A stretch of DNA of 64,000 bases, from positions 992,001-1,056,000 of the forward strand of contig CBDBON010000003.1 in assembly GCA_965208395.1 (NCBI GenBank), in the 5' to 3' direction. This DNA comes from CBDBON01 sp965208395. Its GTDB lineage: Bacteria > Chloroflexota > Dehalococcoidia > Lucifugimonadales > CBDBON01. Shown piece by piece: positions 15,976 through 25,000 of the stretch; position 1 is the first letter of the stretch; each line of letters starts with the position of its first letter. Made by a program: the position numbers and the translations under genes. The notes under the pieces are model-generated. The model saw nothing but the letters and a program-made list of their open reading frames with translations, was not told the origin of the DNA and searched no databases.

Positions 15976-17187
15976 GTGATAGCTGCGGCTGAGCCGTCCG
16001 GCTGGCGTTCTATGCTGTGGCTCGCGGCATGCGGGGTGATAGGGCTTCCCGCCTTCATACTCCGGTCCTACGGCGTAAACATCGACCCTGCATTGGCCGC
16101 CTTCGTCTTCGGCATGGGCATCCTGGGCGCCGCCTTTCTACTGTCGTGGGCCGCATCAGCGGCCCAGCACGACATGTCGGCCGCCCTGGCCATAGCCATC
16201 CTCGCCCTGATCGCCGTCCTTCCGGAGTACGCCGTGGAGGCGGTGCTGGCGTGGGATGCCGGCCAGTCCTTCAGTGCGGCGACAGGAGAGGTCACCGAGG
16301 AGATGTCCCGGGTGGCTGCCAACGTCACGGGAGGCAACAGGCTGCTGATCGGTATCGGCTGGTCAGCGGTCATCCTCATATTCTGGTTCCGACGCCGGCG
16401 GCCGCTCGACCTGCGCGGCTTCCTGTCGCTGGAGCTGGTCCTCCTCTCCGCAGCGACGGCTCTCTCCTTCATCATCTTCATCACCGGGCAGGTCCACATG
16501 GCTCTCGCGGGCGTGCTCATCGCCCTGTACGTCTTCTACCTGTGGCAGAGCTCGCGGCAGGAGGCAGTGGAGCCCAACCTGTTGGGGCCCGCCCTCGCGA
16601 TCGGGAACCTCCCCCGGCACCGCCGCCGCGCAGTGGTATTGGCGCTCTTCGTCTACGCGGCCGCGGTCATCCTGGTGGCGGCCGAGCCCTTCGTCCAAGC
16701 GCTGATCGGGACAGGAGAGGGTCTAGGCATCGACGAGTTCATCCTGATCCAGTGGGTAGCGCCGCTGGCGTCGGAGTCTCCGGAGATCATCGTCGCTGTC
16801 CTGTTCAGTCTGCAGGCCAGCCCGGTGGACGGGATGAGCACGCTCATATCGGCCGGGTTGAGCCAGCTCACACTGCTCGTCGGGAGCATGGTCGTCATAT
16901 TCAGCATCTCGGCCGGAGAGCCGCTTAACTTCGGCCTCGACGAGCGGCAGGCCGTCGAGTTCCTCCTCACTTCGGCAATGTCCCTCTTCGCGATTCTACT
17001 CATCATCCCCCGTGTGATCGGATGGAGGGCCGGGACATCGCTCATCGTCCTTTTCGCCGTCCATCTCGCCATCCCGAACGAGGAGGCACGTCTCATCTTC
17101 GCCTATATCTTCCTCGGCCTGTCGGCAGGTCTGCTGGTGTTCAACCACCGCCGCCTGCCGGCGCTCCTGCCCCGGAAGTCCGGATAG
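15976..17187 (+). CDS. CaCA-family sodium/calcium exchanger-like membrane protein
   Basis: 403 residues, almost entirely hydrophobic, with about 10-11 membrane helices and a charged central loop (about residues 192-218). Two inverted alpha-repeats carry the acidic ion-site motifs: LPEYAVEAV (82-90) and APLASESPEIIVAVLFSL (262-279), comparable to the SLPE motifs of Na+/Ca2+ exchangers. It should exchange a cation across the inner membrane; the ion is uncertain. GTG 15976 follows the GreA-fusion stop by 23 bp, and the next gene starts 4 bp after its stop, so the three may be cotranscribed. Confidence 0.8.
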   Translation: MIAAAEPSGWRSMLWLAACGVIGLPAFILRSYGVNIDPALAAFVFGMGILGAAFLLSWAASAAQHDMSAALAIAILALIAVLPEYAVEAVLAWDAGQSFSAATGEVTEEMSRVAANVTGGNRLLIGIGWSAVILIFWFRRRRPLDLRGFLSLELVLLSAATALSFIIFITGQVHMALAGVLIALYVFYLWQSSRQEAVEPNLLGPALAIGNLPRHRRRAVVLALFVYAAAVILVAAEPFVQALIGTGEGLGIDEFILIQWVAPLASESPEIIVAVLFSLQASPVDGMSTLISAGLSQLTLLVGSMVVIFSISAGEPLNFGLDERQAVEFLLTSAMSLFAILLIIPRVIGWRAGTSLIVLFAVHLAIPNEEARLIFAYIFLGLSAGLLVFNHRRLPALLPRKSG

Positions 17188-17191
17188 CCGA

Positions 17192-20134
17192 ATGGCCTCT
17201 CCCACCGCCGAGACGGAATCCAGAGAGCTTGTGGAGGAGCTGCGCCGAGACGTCGCCGGCGAGGTGCGCTTCGACAGGATGTCACGGGTGCTGTACAGCA
17301 CCGACGCGAGCATCTACCAGATCGAGCCGATAGGCGTCGTCATCCCCAGAGACGCGGACGACGTCGTGGCCGTGATCGAGGCCGCCAACCGCCACGGGGT
17401 CCCCGTGCTTCCACGCGGCGGGGGGACCAGTCTCGCCGGACAGACGGTCGGACACGCCATCGTCGTCGACTTCTCCAAGTACATGAGACGGGTGCTGGAG
17501 ATCGACGCCGAAGCCGGCTGGGTCCGGACCCAGCCGGGGATAGTGCTGGACGAGCTCAACCATCACCTCCAGCCGCACGGCGTGCTCTTCGCGCCCGACC
17601 CCAGCACCAGCAACCGAGGGAACGTGGGAGGGGCGATCGGGAACAACTCCTGCGGGGCTCACTCCATCGTGTGGGGCAAGACGGTCGACAACGTGGACAG
17701 CCTCAAGGTGGTGCTCTCCAACGGACATACGACGGAGCTCGGTGGGCTGACCGGCGCAGGCCTGGAGTCGAAGATGCGCCTGGACGGGCTCGAAGGCGAC
17801 ATCTACCGCAGGCTCTTTGCAATAGCTGAGGCCAACCGGGAAGAGGTCATCAGGCGCTACCCGTCGATTCAGCGACGCGTCGCCGGCTACAACCTGGACG
17901 AGCTCGTCGGCGGGAGCCCGTTCGACATGGCAAGGTTCGTCGTCGGATCCGAGGGGACCCTGGTAGCCGTCACAGAGGCGAGGCTCAAGGTCGTGCCCCG
18001 ACCCAGGATGAAGGCGCTGGCAGTCATCCACTTCCATGATCTGCTGGAGGCGATGGAGGCGACCGTCGCGACTCTGGAGATGGGGCCTGCCGCCGTCGAG
18101 CTGATAGGGAGCATGATCCTGAGGCAGGCGCGGTCCAATCTGGAGTACTCGCGCCTGATGGACTTCATCGAGGGTGACCCCGAGGCCGTGCTGGTGGTGG
18201 AGACCACCGGGGATACGGAGGCTGAGCTGAGCGCGGCGCTCGATCGGCTCGAAAGGCGGATGAGCCTCGCGGGGCTCGGCTATGCGGTCAGACGATTGAC
18301 AGCCCCCGCCGACCAGGCCCGCGTCTGGGCGGTCCGCAAGGCGGGTCTGGGGCTGATGATGAACGTCCCCGGAGACGCGAAGCCGCTTCCCTTCGTGGAG
18401 GACACGGCGGTCGCGCCGGAGAAGCTGCCCGGGTTCGTCCGCCGTTTCGACGAGATCATACGGGAGCACGGCACGACGGCAGGGTACTACGGGCACGCGA
18501 GCGTCGGGTGCCTCCACATCCGCCCCCTGATAGACCTGAAGCGGCAGGAGGGAGTGGACCGCCTGACGTCCATCTCCGCCGCGATCAGCGACCTGGTGCT
18601 CGAGTACGGAGGGTCGATGAGCGGCGAGCACGGGGACGGTCTGGTGCGGAGCGTCTGGAACGAGAAGATGTTCGGCAGCCGGATATACGAGGCGTTCCGG
18701 GAGGTCAAGCGAGCGTTCGATCCGAAGGGAGTGATGAACCCCGGCAAGATCGTCAACTCGCCTCCGATGACGGAGAACCTGCGTATCGCCCCTTCATACA
18801 GGACCGTGACGGTGGAGACCGGTCTCAGCTACTCGCGGGAGGGAGGCTTCGCCGGCGCCATCGAGATGTGCAACGGGCAGGGAGCGTGCCGGAAGGTGCT
18901 TGGCGGGACGATGTGCCCTTCCTACATGGCGACTCGCGACGAGGAGCACTCGACGAGGGGACGCGCCAACGCGCTCAGGGCCGCCGTGTCGGGCAGGCTT
19001 CCGGTGGAATCGTTGACCGACCGGCGGATGTACGAGGTGATGGAGCTGTGCCTCGAGTGCAAGGCGTGCAAGGCGGAGTGCCCCTCCAACGTGGACGTCG
19101 CCAAGCTCAAGTATGAGTTCATGGACCGCTACCGGAGGACGAACGGGGCATCGCTCAGAGACACGCTCTTCGGCAACCTGAGCACGATCAACCGCCTGGG
19201 CGCCTTCTTCGCGCCGCTGTCCAATCTGGCGCTGAGATCGGACGTAGTCAGGCAGGCGCTCCACGATCACGTCGGCATCGACCGGAGAAGGTCCCTCCCA
19301 ACTCTGGCCTCACAGAGCTTCCTGCAGTGGTGGAGATCCAGAGGAGGGCCGCGCGGCGCTGGACGGATGGGCGAGGTCGTGCTGTTCGCGGACACCTTCA
19401 CCAACTATAACCATCCGGAGCTGGGCATCGCCGCAACGAAGGTGATCGAGTCTATGGGCTATCGGGTCGTCGTGCCCGACGTGCGGTGCTGCGGCAGACC
19501 GATGCTCTCGAAGGGCATGATCGACAGGGCCAAGACGAACGCCCGCGTGAACGTGGACCGGCTGTACGAGCACGTGCGGCGGGGGGCGGTGCTGGTCGGG
19601 CTGGAGCCCAGCTGCATCCTGAGCTTCCGGGACGATTACGCCGATCTGCTCGGCGGCGACGCGAAGGCGAAGGAGATCGCCGACAGGACGATGCTCATCG
19701 AGGAGCTCATCCTACACGCCAGCGGGGAGGGCGCCGCTCTTCCCTTCGCGAAGGCCCCCGGGCCGGTGCTCTTCCACGGACACTGCCATCAGAAGGCCCT
19801 GATCGGCACCGGGCCGGCGATGGAGGTGCTGCGCTCGATACCGGGGTGCGAGCCGGAGGAGATCCAGTCGGGGTGCTGCGGGATGGCAGGGTCGTTCGGG
19901 ATGGAGGCGGAGCACTACGACATCTCGATGAGCATCGGCGAGCAGAGCCTCTTCCCGGCGATACGGTCGAGAGGCGGCATCCAGGTGGTCTCGGAGGGTG
20001 TCTCGTGCCGGCAACAGATCGAGCACGGCACCGGCACAGAGGCCAGACACCTGGTCGAGCTGTTGGCCGACTCGATTCAGGGGGCGTCTAGAGCTAGCCG
20101 GGGCCCCGGCTGGGCATCAGTCTGTCGATGTTGA
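17192..20134 (+). CDS. FAD and Fe-S 2-hydroxyacid dehydrogenase (GlcD-GlcF fusion, YdiJ-like)
   Basis: 980 residues joining a flavin subunit and an iron-sulfur subunit. The N-terminal half has the PCMH FAD domain (RGGGTSLAG at 75-83, GNVGGAIGNNSCGAHS) and the FAD-linked oxidase cap (GEHGDG). Around residue 560 begins a CxxxxxxC segment (CNGQGAC), then CLECKACKAECP near 620 binds 4Fe-4S, and two CCG domains follow (RCCGRPM near 766, GCCGMAGSFGME near 895). Related enzymes oxidise D-lactate, glycolate or D-2-hydroxyglutarate and pass electrons to the membrane. The substrate is undetermined. Its 3' end overlaps the opposite-strand gene by 41 bp. Confidence 0.9.
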   Translation: MASPTAETESRELVEELRRDVAGEVRFDRMSRVLYSTDASIYQIEPIGVVIPRDADDVVAVIEAANRHGVPVLPRGGGTSLAGQTVGHAIVVDFSKYMRRVLEIDAEAGWVRTQPGIVLDELNHHLQPHGVLFAPDPSTSNRGNVGGAIGNNSCGAHSIVWGKTVDNVDSLKVVLSNGHTTELGGLTGAGLESKMRLDGLEGDIYRRLFAIAEANREEVIRRYPSIQRRVAGYNLDELVGGSPFDMARFVVGSEGTLVAVTEARLKVVPRPRMKALAVIHFHDLLEAMEATVATLEMGPAAVELIGSMILRQARSNLEYSRLMDFIEGDPEAVLVVETTGDTEAELSAALDRLERRMSLAGLGYAVRRLTAPADQARVWAVRKAGLGLMMNVPGDAKPLPFVEDTAVAPEKLPGFVRRFDEIIREHGTTAGYYGHASVGCLHIRPLIDLKRQEGVDRLTSISAAISDLVLEYGGSMSGEHGDGLVRSVWNEKMFGSRIYEAFREVKRAFDPKGVMNPGKIVNSPPMTENLRIAPSYRTVTVETGLSYSREGGFAGAIEMCNGQGACRKVLGGTMCPSYMATRDEEHSTRGRANALRAAVSGRLPVESLTDRRMYEVMELCLECKACKAECPSNVDVAKLKYEFMDRYRRTNGASLRDTLFGNLSTINRLGAFFAPLSNLALRSDVVRQALHDHVGIDRRRSLPTLASQSFLQWWRSRGGPRGAGRMGEVVLFADTFTNYNHPELGIAATKVIESMGYRVVVPDVRCCGRPMLSKGMIDRAKTNARVNVDRLYEHVRRGAVLVGLEPSCILSFRDDYADLLGGDAKAKEIADRTMLIEELILHASGEGAALPFAKAPGPVLFHGHCHQKALIGTGPAMEVLRSIPGCEPEEIQSGCCGMAGSFGMEAEHYDISMSIGEQSLFPAIRSRGGIQVVSEGVSCRQQIEHGTGTEARHLVELLADSIQGASRASRGPGWASVCRC

Positions 20135-20357
20135 TCGCCCGGTGTCCTCTGGTATAGCGCACCCGGAGGTTCTCACCCACCACGAGCAGGCCGAAGGTGG
20201 CCTCGTCGACCTCGACGCGGGTGGAGGCGACCGACAGGTAGTGCTTGTTTGCGTCGGTCTCCTTGGTCTCCAGCGGGCCCTCCACGATCAGGTAGGGGGG
20301 AAACGCGTCGGCCAGATGCCACAGCCAGCCTTTGAACCATCGCCAGAACCGCAGCAC
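20094..20357 (-). CDS. Small hypothetical protein coupled to a thioredoxin-fold lipoprotein
   Basis: 87 residues. The N-terminus is rich in Trp and basic residues (LRFWRWFKGWLWHL), followed by a small beta-rich domain (HYLSVASTRVEVDEATFGLL, ENLRVRYTRG). GTG 20357 shares one base with the stop of the upstream gene, so translation is coupled. The aromatic-basic N-terminus could lie on the membrane surface. I do not recognise a family. Confidence 0.6.
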   Translation of the reverse strand: MLRFWRWFKGWLWHLADAFPPYLIVEGPLETKETDANKHYLSVASTRVEVDEATFGLLVVGENLRVRYTRGHRAINIDRLMPSRGPG

Positions 20358-21286
20358 TAAAGGACTCTCTCCAGGGCCTGATCGAGCTCATCGAACGTAG
20401 CGAAAGCCTCGAAGCGGGCGGCGATCTTCCTGTCCCGTCCGATCACGAACGACCACTCCGCGCTAGGGAGCCGCCACGCAAGAACGGTAGGAGAGATGCG
20501 GGCCCGATCGAGATCTCCCTGTATCTCTTCCGGGTTGTCGTAGAAGTCGACGTGGATGAAGTTGGCTCGCCCCTTATACTTGTCCTTGAGCTGCTGGAGC
20601 ACCTCGACCTGGGGGCCGCAGACGGCGTTGATGCAGAAGGCGGGGCTGGCCATCACGATCACGGTCGGCATGCCGGAGTCTACGGCGTCGGCGATCGTGG
20701 TCCGGTAGAGATCGGAGTCCCGGAGGGAGCCGGTAGTGAGCTCGCCTATGTCGTCGACGTCGGCGAGGGTCTTGTTCTCGCTCGGCACGGCCAACGCCCC
20801 GACGTCTGGAGCCTCGGTCTCCTCGGCGACCTGGAAGGAAAGCTGCGCGGACCGATTTTCCCCGCTCCCGTCCAGCACGGTGACGTCGATCCGCCATGTA
20901 CCCGCCGCATCGAAGGTGAGCCGAGTCGTATAGCTCCCCCTGGTCCCGTACGGCCAGGGTCTGAACACGGCCAGCGCTGTTTCCTTCCTCTCCCCCTGTA
21001 CGCTGCTCTCAGGCAGATAGTGGGACACCACGGTCGCGGACGGCGCCCGTATCAGGCTCTGCCGGGACTGGAGGACGAAGGCCATCCTGTGTGTGCCGAC
21101 TGCGACGTCCGGCGTACCCAGGATGATCTGGATGCCGTCCTCGGAGAGCGGTCCCTCTATAAGCTCGACCTCGTCCGGGCGTGACGACGGCTCTGCGCCG
21201 GTGGCGTCAGAGGAGGAGGAGCCGGAGCAGGCCGTCATCAGGGCTGCGGAGAGCACCGCGGCGGCTGCGAGGAGTCTGGGACGCAT
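20357..21286 (-). CDS. Exported lipoprotein with C-terminal thioredoxin-like domain
   Basis: 309 residues. A lipobox (LMTACSG, Cys20) anchors it outside the membrane. Residues about 45-160 form a beta-rich domain (RGSYTTRLTFDAAGTWRIDV). From about residue 205 a thioredoxin-like fold follows: TVIVMASPAFCINAVCGPQV, with cysteines spaced C-x4-C rather than CxxC, then FIHVDFYDN and the cis-Pro-like SPTVLAW. A role in extracytoplasmic thiol or copper chemistry is possible, as for Sco-like and TlpA proteins. It lies 15 bp after another thioredoxin-fold lipoprotein gene, indicating an operon. Confidence 0.75.
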   Translation of the reverse strand: MRPRLLAAAAVLSAALMTACSGSSSSDATGAEPSSRPDEVELIEGPLSEDGIQIILGTPDVAVGTHRMAFVLQSRQSLIRAPSATVVSHYLPESSVQGERKETALAVFRPWPYGTRGSYTTRLTFDAAGTWRIDVTVLDGSGENRSAQLSFQVAEETEAPDVGALAVPSENKTLADVDDIGELTTGSLRDSDLYRTTIADAVDSGMPTVIVMASPAFCINAVCGPQVEVLQQLKDKYKGRANFIHVDFYDNPEEIQGDLDRARISPTVLAWRLPSAEWSFVIGRDRKIAARFEAFATFDELDQALERVL

Positions 21287-21301
21287 CGGAAATCTGGATG
21301 G

Positions 21302-22597
21302 CTAACGGTCGGTTTCGTATGCCCCGAAGGTGAAGGCGAAGAGCTCCATATCGTCCGAGTTCGAGCTAAGCTTCAACTCATGCCCTTCGTAGGCGGGGAG
21401 CTCGACGAGGTGGTACATCCGCGCCTTGTCGACGACGACGATGCTATTACCCTCCTCATCAAAGGTGACGTCTGCCCCGGCCTGCTCGGGTGTCAGCGGG
21501 GCCTCGTCAATGATGACTCTAACGGTGAACGGCTGTGAGTCGACGGGCGCCATGACGCCGTTCACCGAGGTGCCGTAGAAGAGGAGGGCGACGTAGTCGG
21601 TGAACCCTTCCGTGTCGCGTGCGTGCACGAGGCTCTCCTCGGTGTTGCGCCAGAGACCCTCCAGGTACATGAAGTGGTTCTGGTGATCGCCCGGGTCGGA
21701 ATAGAGCACGTTCTCGCCCGGCTGGACGAAGAACTCGCTGTGCAGCACGTACGGCGGCGTAGCTCCGGACTGGAGGGCGTTGAAGTTCCTCGTGAAGCCG
21801 GCGTACAGCTCCCTGGTCACTCTCTCGTCCGTGCCCGCGTCGCGGATTCCCACGTCCAGCGCCGGAGCCTCCTCCGTCTCGGCCGATATGTCGCTCAGGT
21901 CGGCTCCGGTCTCCTCGAGCAGGGCGCGGATCCACTGTTCCGTCTCCTCGTAGCGCCCCTCTCCGAAGTGGAAGTATCTGATGTAGCCGTCCTTGTCTAT
22001 CAGGTACTTTGCCGGCCAATACCGGTTGCGGAACGCCCTCCAGGTGCCGAAGTCGTTGTCCTGGACGATGGGATAGTGCAGGCCAAACTCCTCGGCCGCC
22101 TCCTGGACGTTTTCGAGCACCTTTTCGAACTCGAACTCGGGCGAGTGCACGCCCAGGATCACCAGCCCGGAGTCGGCGTACTTCTCGTGCCACGACCTCA
22201 GGTAGGGCAGCGTGCGGATGCAGTTGATGCAGCTGAAGGTCCAGAAGTCGATCAGGACGACCTCACCGCGCCGGCTTTCCAGTGTGAAGGGCTCCGAGTT
22301 AATCCACTCGCCGGTGTTCCTGAGCTCGGGGGCCAGCGGCTCGTCGCCGGTACGGCGTGTCTTGACCGGGACCGGCGTGGGCGTCGGTTCGGGAGTGGGA
22401 GCGGCGGCTGGGGCAGTTGGCGCGGTAGTGGCAGATCCGGCGGCGGCGGCCGGCGTGGATGGGGCCGCCGTCGACGCAGCGGTGGGAGCCTGGGGCGCCG
22501 GAGCGGTCTCGGCCTCTTCGTCGGAGCCGCAGGAAACGGCCAATACCAACAGGAGCGTCGATACGGCCAAGGCTGCAGCGATCGAGGTGATTCTCAT
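21302..22597 (-). CDS. TlpA/DipZ-like thioredoxin lipoprotein
   Basis: 431 residues: lipobox AVSCG (Cys23), an Ala/Pro/Thr linker to about residue 80, then a thioredoxin domain with the redox motif WTFSCINCIRTLPYL (CxxC) and the downstream WPAKYLIDKDGYIRY. The C-terminal part (about 240-431) resembles the carbohydrate-binding-like module that follows the thioredoxin domain in mycobacterial DipZ. No CcdA/DsbD-type electron-transfer membrane domain is present here, so its reductant partner must be encoded elsewhere. It is the first gene of a three-gene minus-strand operon. Confidence 0.85.
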   Translation of the reverse strand: MRITSIAAALAVSTLLLVLAVSCGSDEEAETAPAPQAPTAASTAAPSTPAAAAGSATTAPTAPAAAPTPEPTPTPVPVKTRRTGDEPLAPELRNTGEWINSEPFTLESRRGEVVLIDFWTFSCINCIRTLPYLRSWHEKYADSGLVILGVHSPEFEFEKVLENVQEAAEEFGLHYPIVQDNDFGTWRAFRNRYWPAKYLIDKDGYIRYFHFGEGRYEETEQWIRALLEETGADLSDISAETEEAPALDVGIRDAGTDERVTRELYAGFTRNFNALQSGATPPYVLHSEFFVQPGENVLYSDPGDHQNHFMYLEGLWRNTEESLVHARDTEGFTDYVALLFYGTSVNGVMAPVDSQPFTVRVIIDEAPLTPEQAGADVTFDEEGNSIVVVDKARMYHLVELPAYEGHELKLSSNSDDMELFAFTFGAYETDR

Positions 22598-22630
22598 GCT
22601 ACCTCCTTCGTGAGAGCCGGGGCTTCGACG

Positions 22631-22660
22631 TTGAGGGGCCTCGGCAACTGATTGTACACT
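22631..22660. promoter_or_regulatory. Divergent promoter region (weak)
   Basis: Plus strand: TTGAGG (22631-22636), 18-nt spacer, TACACT (22655-22660), toward the dehydrogenase. Minus strand: TACAAT (22656-22651) is a good -10 toward the lipoprotein operon, without a clear -35. The two -10 boxes overlap. Confidence 0.35.
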
Positions 22661-22795
22661 AATGGATACGGCTCAGACACTCCGGTGGATGCCGCGCGGC
22701 AGGCCCCATCTCCGTATCGAGTACGGGACAGGCTCCAGCCTTCCTCCCCAGAGCCGGGGGCAGGGAGTAGCGCCGGGAGAGGGACAGGAGAACGG

Positions 22796-23680
22796 ATGAG
22801 AGTAGGATTCATAGGCGTCGGGTATATGGGCCGTCATATGGCGCGTAACGTCGCGAAGGGCGGCCACCAGCTCACCCTGTTCGACATACGCAAAGAGGCG
22901 GCGGAGGAGCTGATAGCCGAGGGTGCCGCCTGGGCGGACAGTCCGCAGACGGTCGCGGAAGCGAGCGAGGTGGTGTTCACGTCGCTCCCCCGCCCCTCGG
23001 ACGTGGAGGAGGCGGCTCTGGGGGAGGGCGGAATACTGAGCGGCGCCCGTCCCGGCACGGCGCTCTTCGATCTCAGCACGACCGATCCGTCCACAATCCA
23101 TCGCATCGCTGAGTCGGCCCGGTCGATCGGCGTGAGCGTCCTCGACGCGCCGGTGAGCGGCGGGACGAAGGGGGCTGAGGCGGGTACGCTGTGCGTGATG
23201 GTCGGAGGCGACCGCGAGGCATTCGCCCGCCACAGGCCGGTGATCGACCTTATAGGCAGCCAGACGATGTACTGCGGGCCGCTCGGCTCCGGCGCGGTCT
23301 GCAAGATCGTCAACAACCTTATCAGCCTCAGCGTACCTTCGATTCTGGCGGAAGCCTTCACCCTGGGCGTCAAGGCCGGCGTCGGACCCGAGATGCTCTA
23401 CGAAGCCATATCGAGGAGCTCGGGAGATACGCAGGCGATGCGCAACCTCCCGGACTCGCTGTTCAAGGGCAACTTCGATCCCGGGTTCCAGGTCGATCTG
23501 GCGGCGAAGGACCTCGGGTTGGCTACCCAGATGGGACGGGAGATGGGCATACCGATGGAGCTCTCCAACCTCGCCCAGCAGCGTTATATAGAGGCGCAGG
23601 GGAGAGGCTGGGGGAGGCTGGCGACGCCGGCGGTGGCGCGCCTGCAGGAGGAGCGGGCCGGCGTGGAGATCCGCACATGA
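22796..23680 (+). CDS. NAD(P)-dependent beta-hydroxyacid dehydrogenase (3-hydroxyisobutyrate dehydrogenase family)
   Basis: 294 residues. MRVGFIGVGYMGRHMARNVA is the Rossmann NAD(P) site; DAPVSGGTKGAEAGTLCVMV is the substrate-binding motif and GSGAVCKIVNNL carries the catalytic Lys. The family oxidises 3-hydroxyisobutyrate, tartronate semialdehyde, glycerate and similar beta-hydroxyacids; which one is unknown. AGGAG at 22786-22790 lies 5 nt before ATG 22796; an open frame further upstream has no support. The stop overlaps the following M16 peptidase start as ATGA. Confidence 0.9.
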   Translation: MRVGFIGVGYMGRHMARNVAKGGHQLTLFDIRKEAAEELIAEGAAWADSPQTVAEASEVVFTSLPRPSDVEEAALGEGGILSGARPGTALFDLSTTDPSTIHRIAESARSIGVSVLDAPVSGGTKGAEAGTLCVMVGGDREAFARHRPVIDLIGSQTMYCGPLGSGAVCKIVNNLISLSVPSILAEAFTLGVKAGVGPEMLYEAISRSSGDTQAMRNLPDSLFKGNFDPGFQVDLAAKDLGLATQMGREMGIPMELSNLAQQRYIEAQGRGWGRLATPAVARLQEERAGVEIRT

Positions 23681-24981
23681 GCCGGGCATCGAGCGCAGGC
23701 CAGGCACCGCACAACATCGAGTTCCGGAGGGACGTTCTCGATAACGGGCTCCGTGTCGTGACCAGTGAGATCCCCGGCGCCCGCTCGGCGAGCATCGGCG
23801 TGTTCATCGGAGTCGGCTCCAGATACGAGTCGGAGGCGCAGTCCGGTATAGCGCACTTCATAGAGCACATGCTCTTCAAGGGCACCCGCCGGAGGCCGGC
23901 GCCGGCGCAGATCAGCGGCGCCATTGAGGACGTCGGCGGCGTGCTCAACGCCTTGACCGAACATGAGCTGACTCTCTACTGGTGCAAGGTCCCCGACTTT
24001 CACGTGGAGGAGAGTCTGGAGCTGCTGATCGAGATGCTGCGGGAGTCGCTGTTCGATCCCGGCGCCGTGGAGAGCGAGCGGAAGGTGGTGATCGAAGAGC
24101 TGAACATGTTTAGCGACACCCCCAACTACAGGGTGGACGCGCTGATCGACGAGATGCTGTGGCCCGACCACCCGCTCGGCCGCGAAATAGGCGGGACCAA
24201 GGAGACGGTCTCACGGCTGAGCCGCGAGGAGATGCTCGACCACATGTCGCGCTACTACACTCCCAACAACATCGTGGTCAGCGTGGCCGGAGGGATCAGC
24301 CGAGACTCGGTGGTCGAGCGGATGGAGTCGCTCACAGAGGGTTGGGCGGCGGGCTCGCCCGGTCCGTGGGCGCCGGTGACGCGCCAATGCCGTGAGCCCC
24401 AGGTGCGCGTCCAGTACCGCGGCACGGAGCAGACGCACATGTCGGTCGCGGTGCCGGGACTGTCGATACGTCACCCGGACAAGTACGCCCTGGACCTGCT
24501 CAACGTGATACTGGGGGAGGGCATGAGCAGCAGACTGTTCGTCGAGCTCCGGGAGACGAGGGGGCTCGCCTACGACGTACACAGCGCAGTGACCCACTTC
24601 TTCGACTCCGGCTCCCTGGTCATAACGGCAGGAGTGGACCCGAAGAGCCTCTACGACGCGGTCCAGGCGATCATGGAGGAGCTAGCGAAGCTCCGGGACG
24701 GCGTACCGTGCGCGGAGCTGGAGCGGGCCAAGCGCCTGGCGGCCGGCAGGCTGCTGCTGCGCATGGAGGACAACTGGTCGCTCGCCAGCTGGGCGGGAAG
24801 CCAGGAGCTGCTGCTGGGCGAGATATCGGGCGTCGACGAGGTCATAGAGAGCCTCAAGGCCGTCGGGCCGGAGGAGCTTCGGAGGGTCGCGAACGACCTC
24901 CTGATCGGCGACCGTCTGAACTTGGCCGTCGTGGGGCCGAATCGAGGCCGGCGGCGGCTGGAGCGGCTGCTGAAGCTGTAG
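23677..24981 (+). CDS. M16-family zinc metallopeptidase (processing-peptidase-like)
   Basis: 434 residues. The inverted zinc motif HFIEH (His60, Glu63, His64) and the third ligand Glu140 in VVIEELNMF are all present, so this is the catalytic type. The second domain shows LPELRETRGLAY-like residues (VELRETRGLAYDVHS) near the usual Arg/Tyr substrate-binding loop. One-domain M16B peptidases of this kind work as dimers on short peptides or processed precursors. No signal peptide is seen. It is translationally coupled to the upstream dehydrogenase by a 4-nt overlap. Confidence 0.9.
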   Translation: MSRASSAGQAPHNIEFRRDVLDNGLRVVTSEIPGARSASIGVFIGVGSRYESEAQSGIAHFIEHMLFKGTRRRPAPAQISGAIEDVGGVLNALTEHELTLYWCKVPDFHVEESLELLIEMLRESLFDPGAVESERKVVIEELNMFSDTPNYRVDALIDEMLWPDHPLGREIGGTKETVSRLSREEMLDHMSRYYTPNNIVVSVAGGISRDSVVERMESLTEGWAAGSPGPWAPVTRQCREPQVRVQYRGTEQTHMSVAVPGLSIRHPDKYALDLLNVILGEGMSSRLFVELRETRGLAYDVHSAVTHFFDSGSLVITAGVDPKSLYDAVQAIMEELAKLRDGVPCAELERAKRLAAGRLLLRMEDNWSLASWAGSQELLLGEISGVDEVIESLKAVGPEELRRVANDLLIGDRLNLAVVGPNRGRRRLERLLKL

Positions 24982-25000
24982 AGGGTTGTACCGGGAAGCT

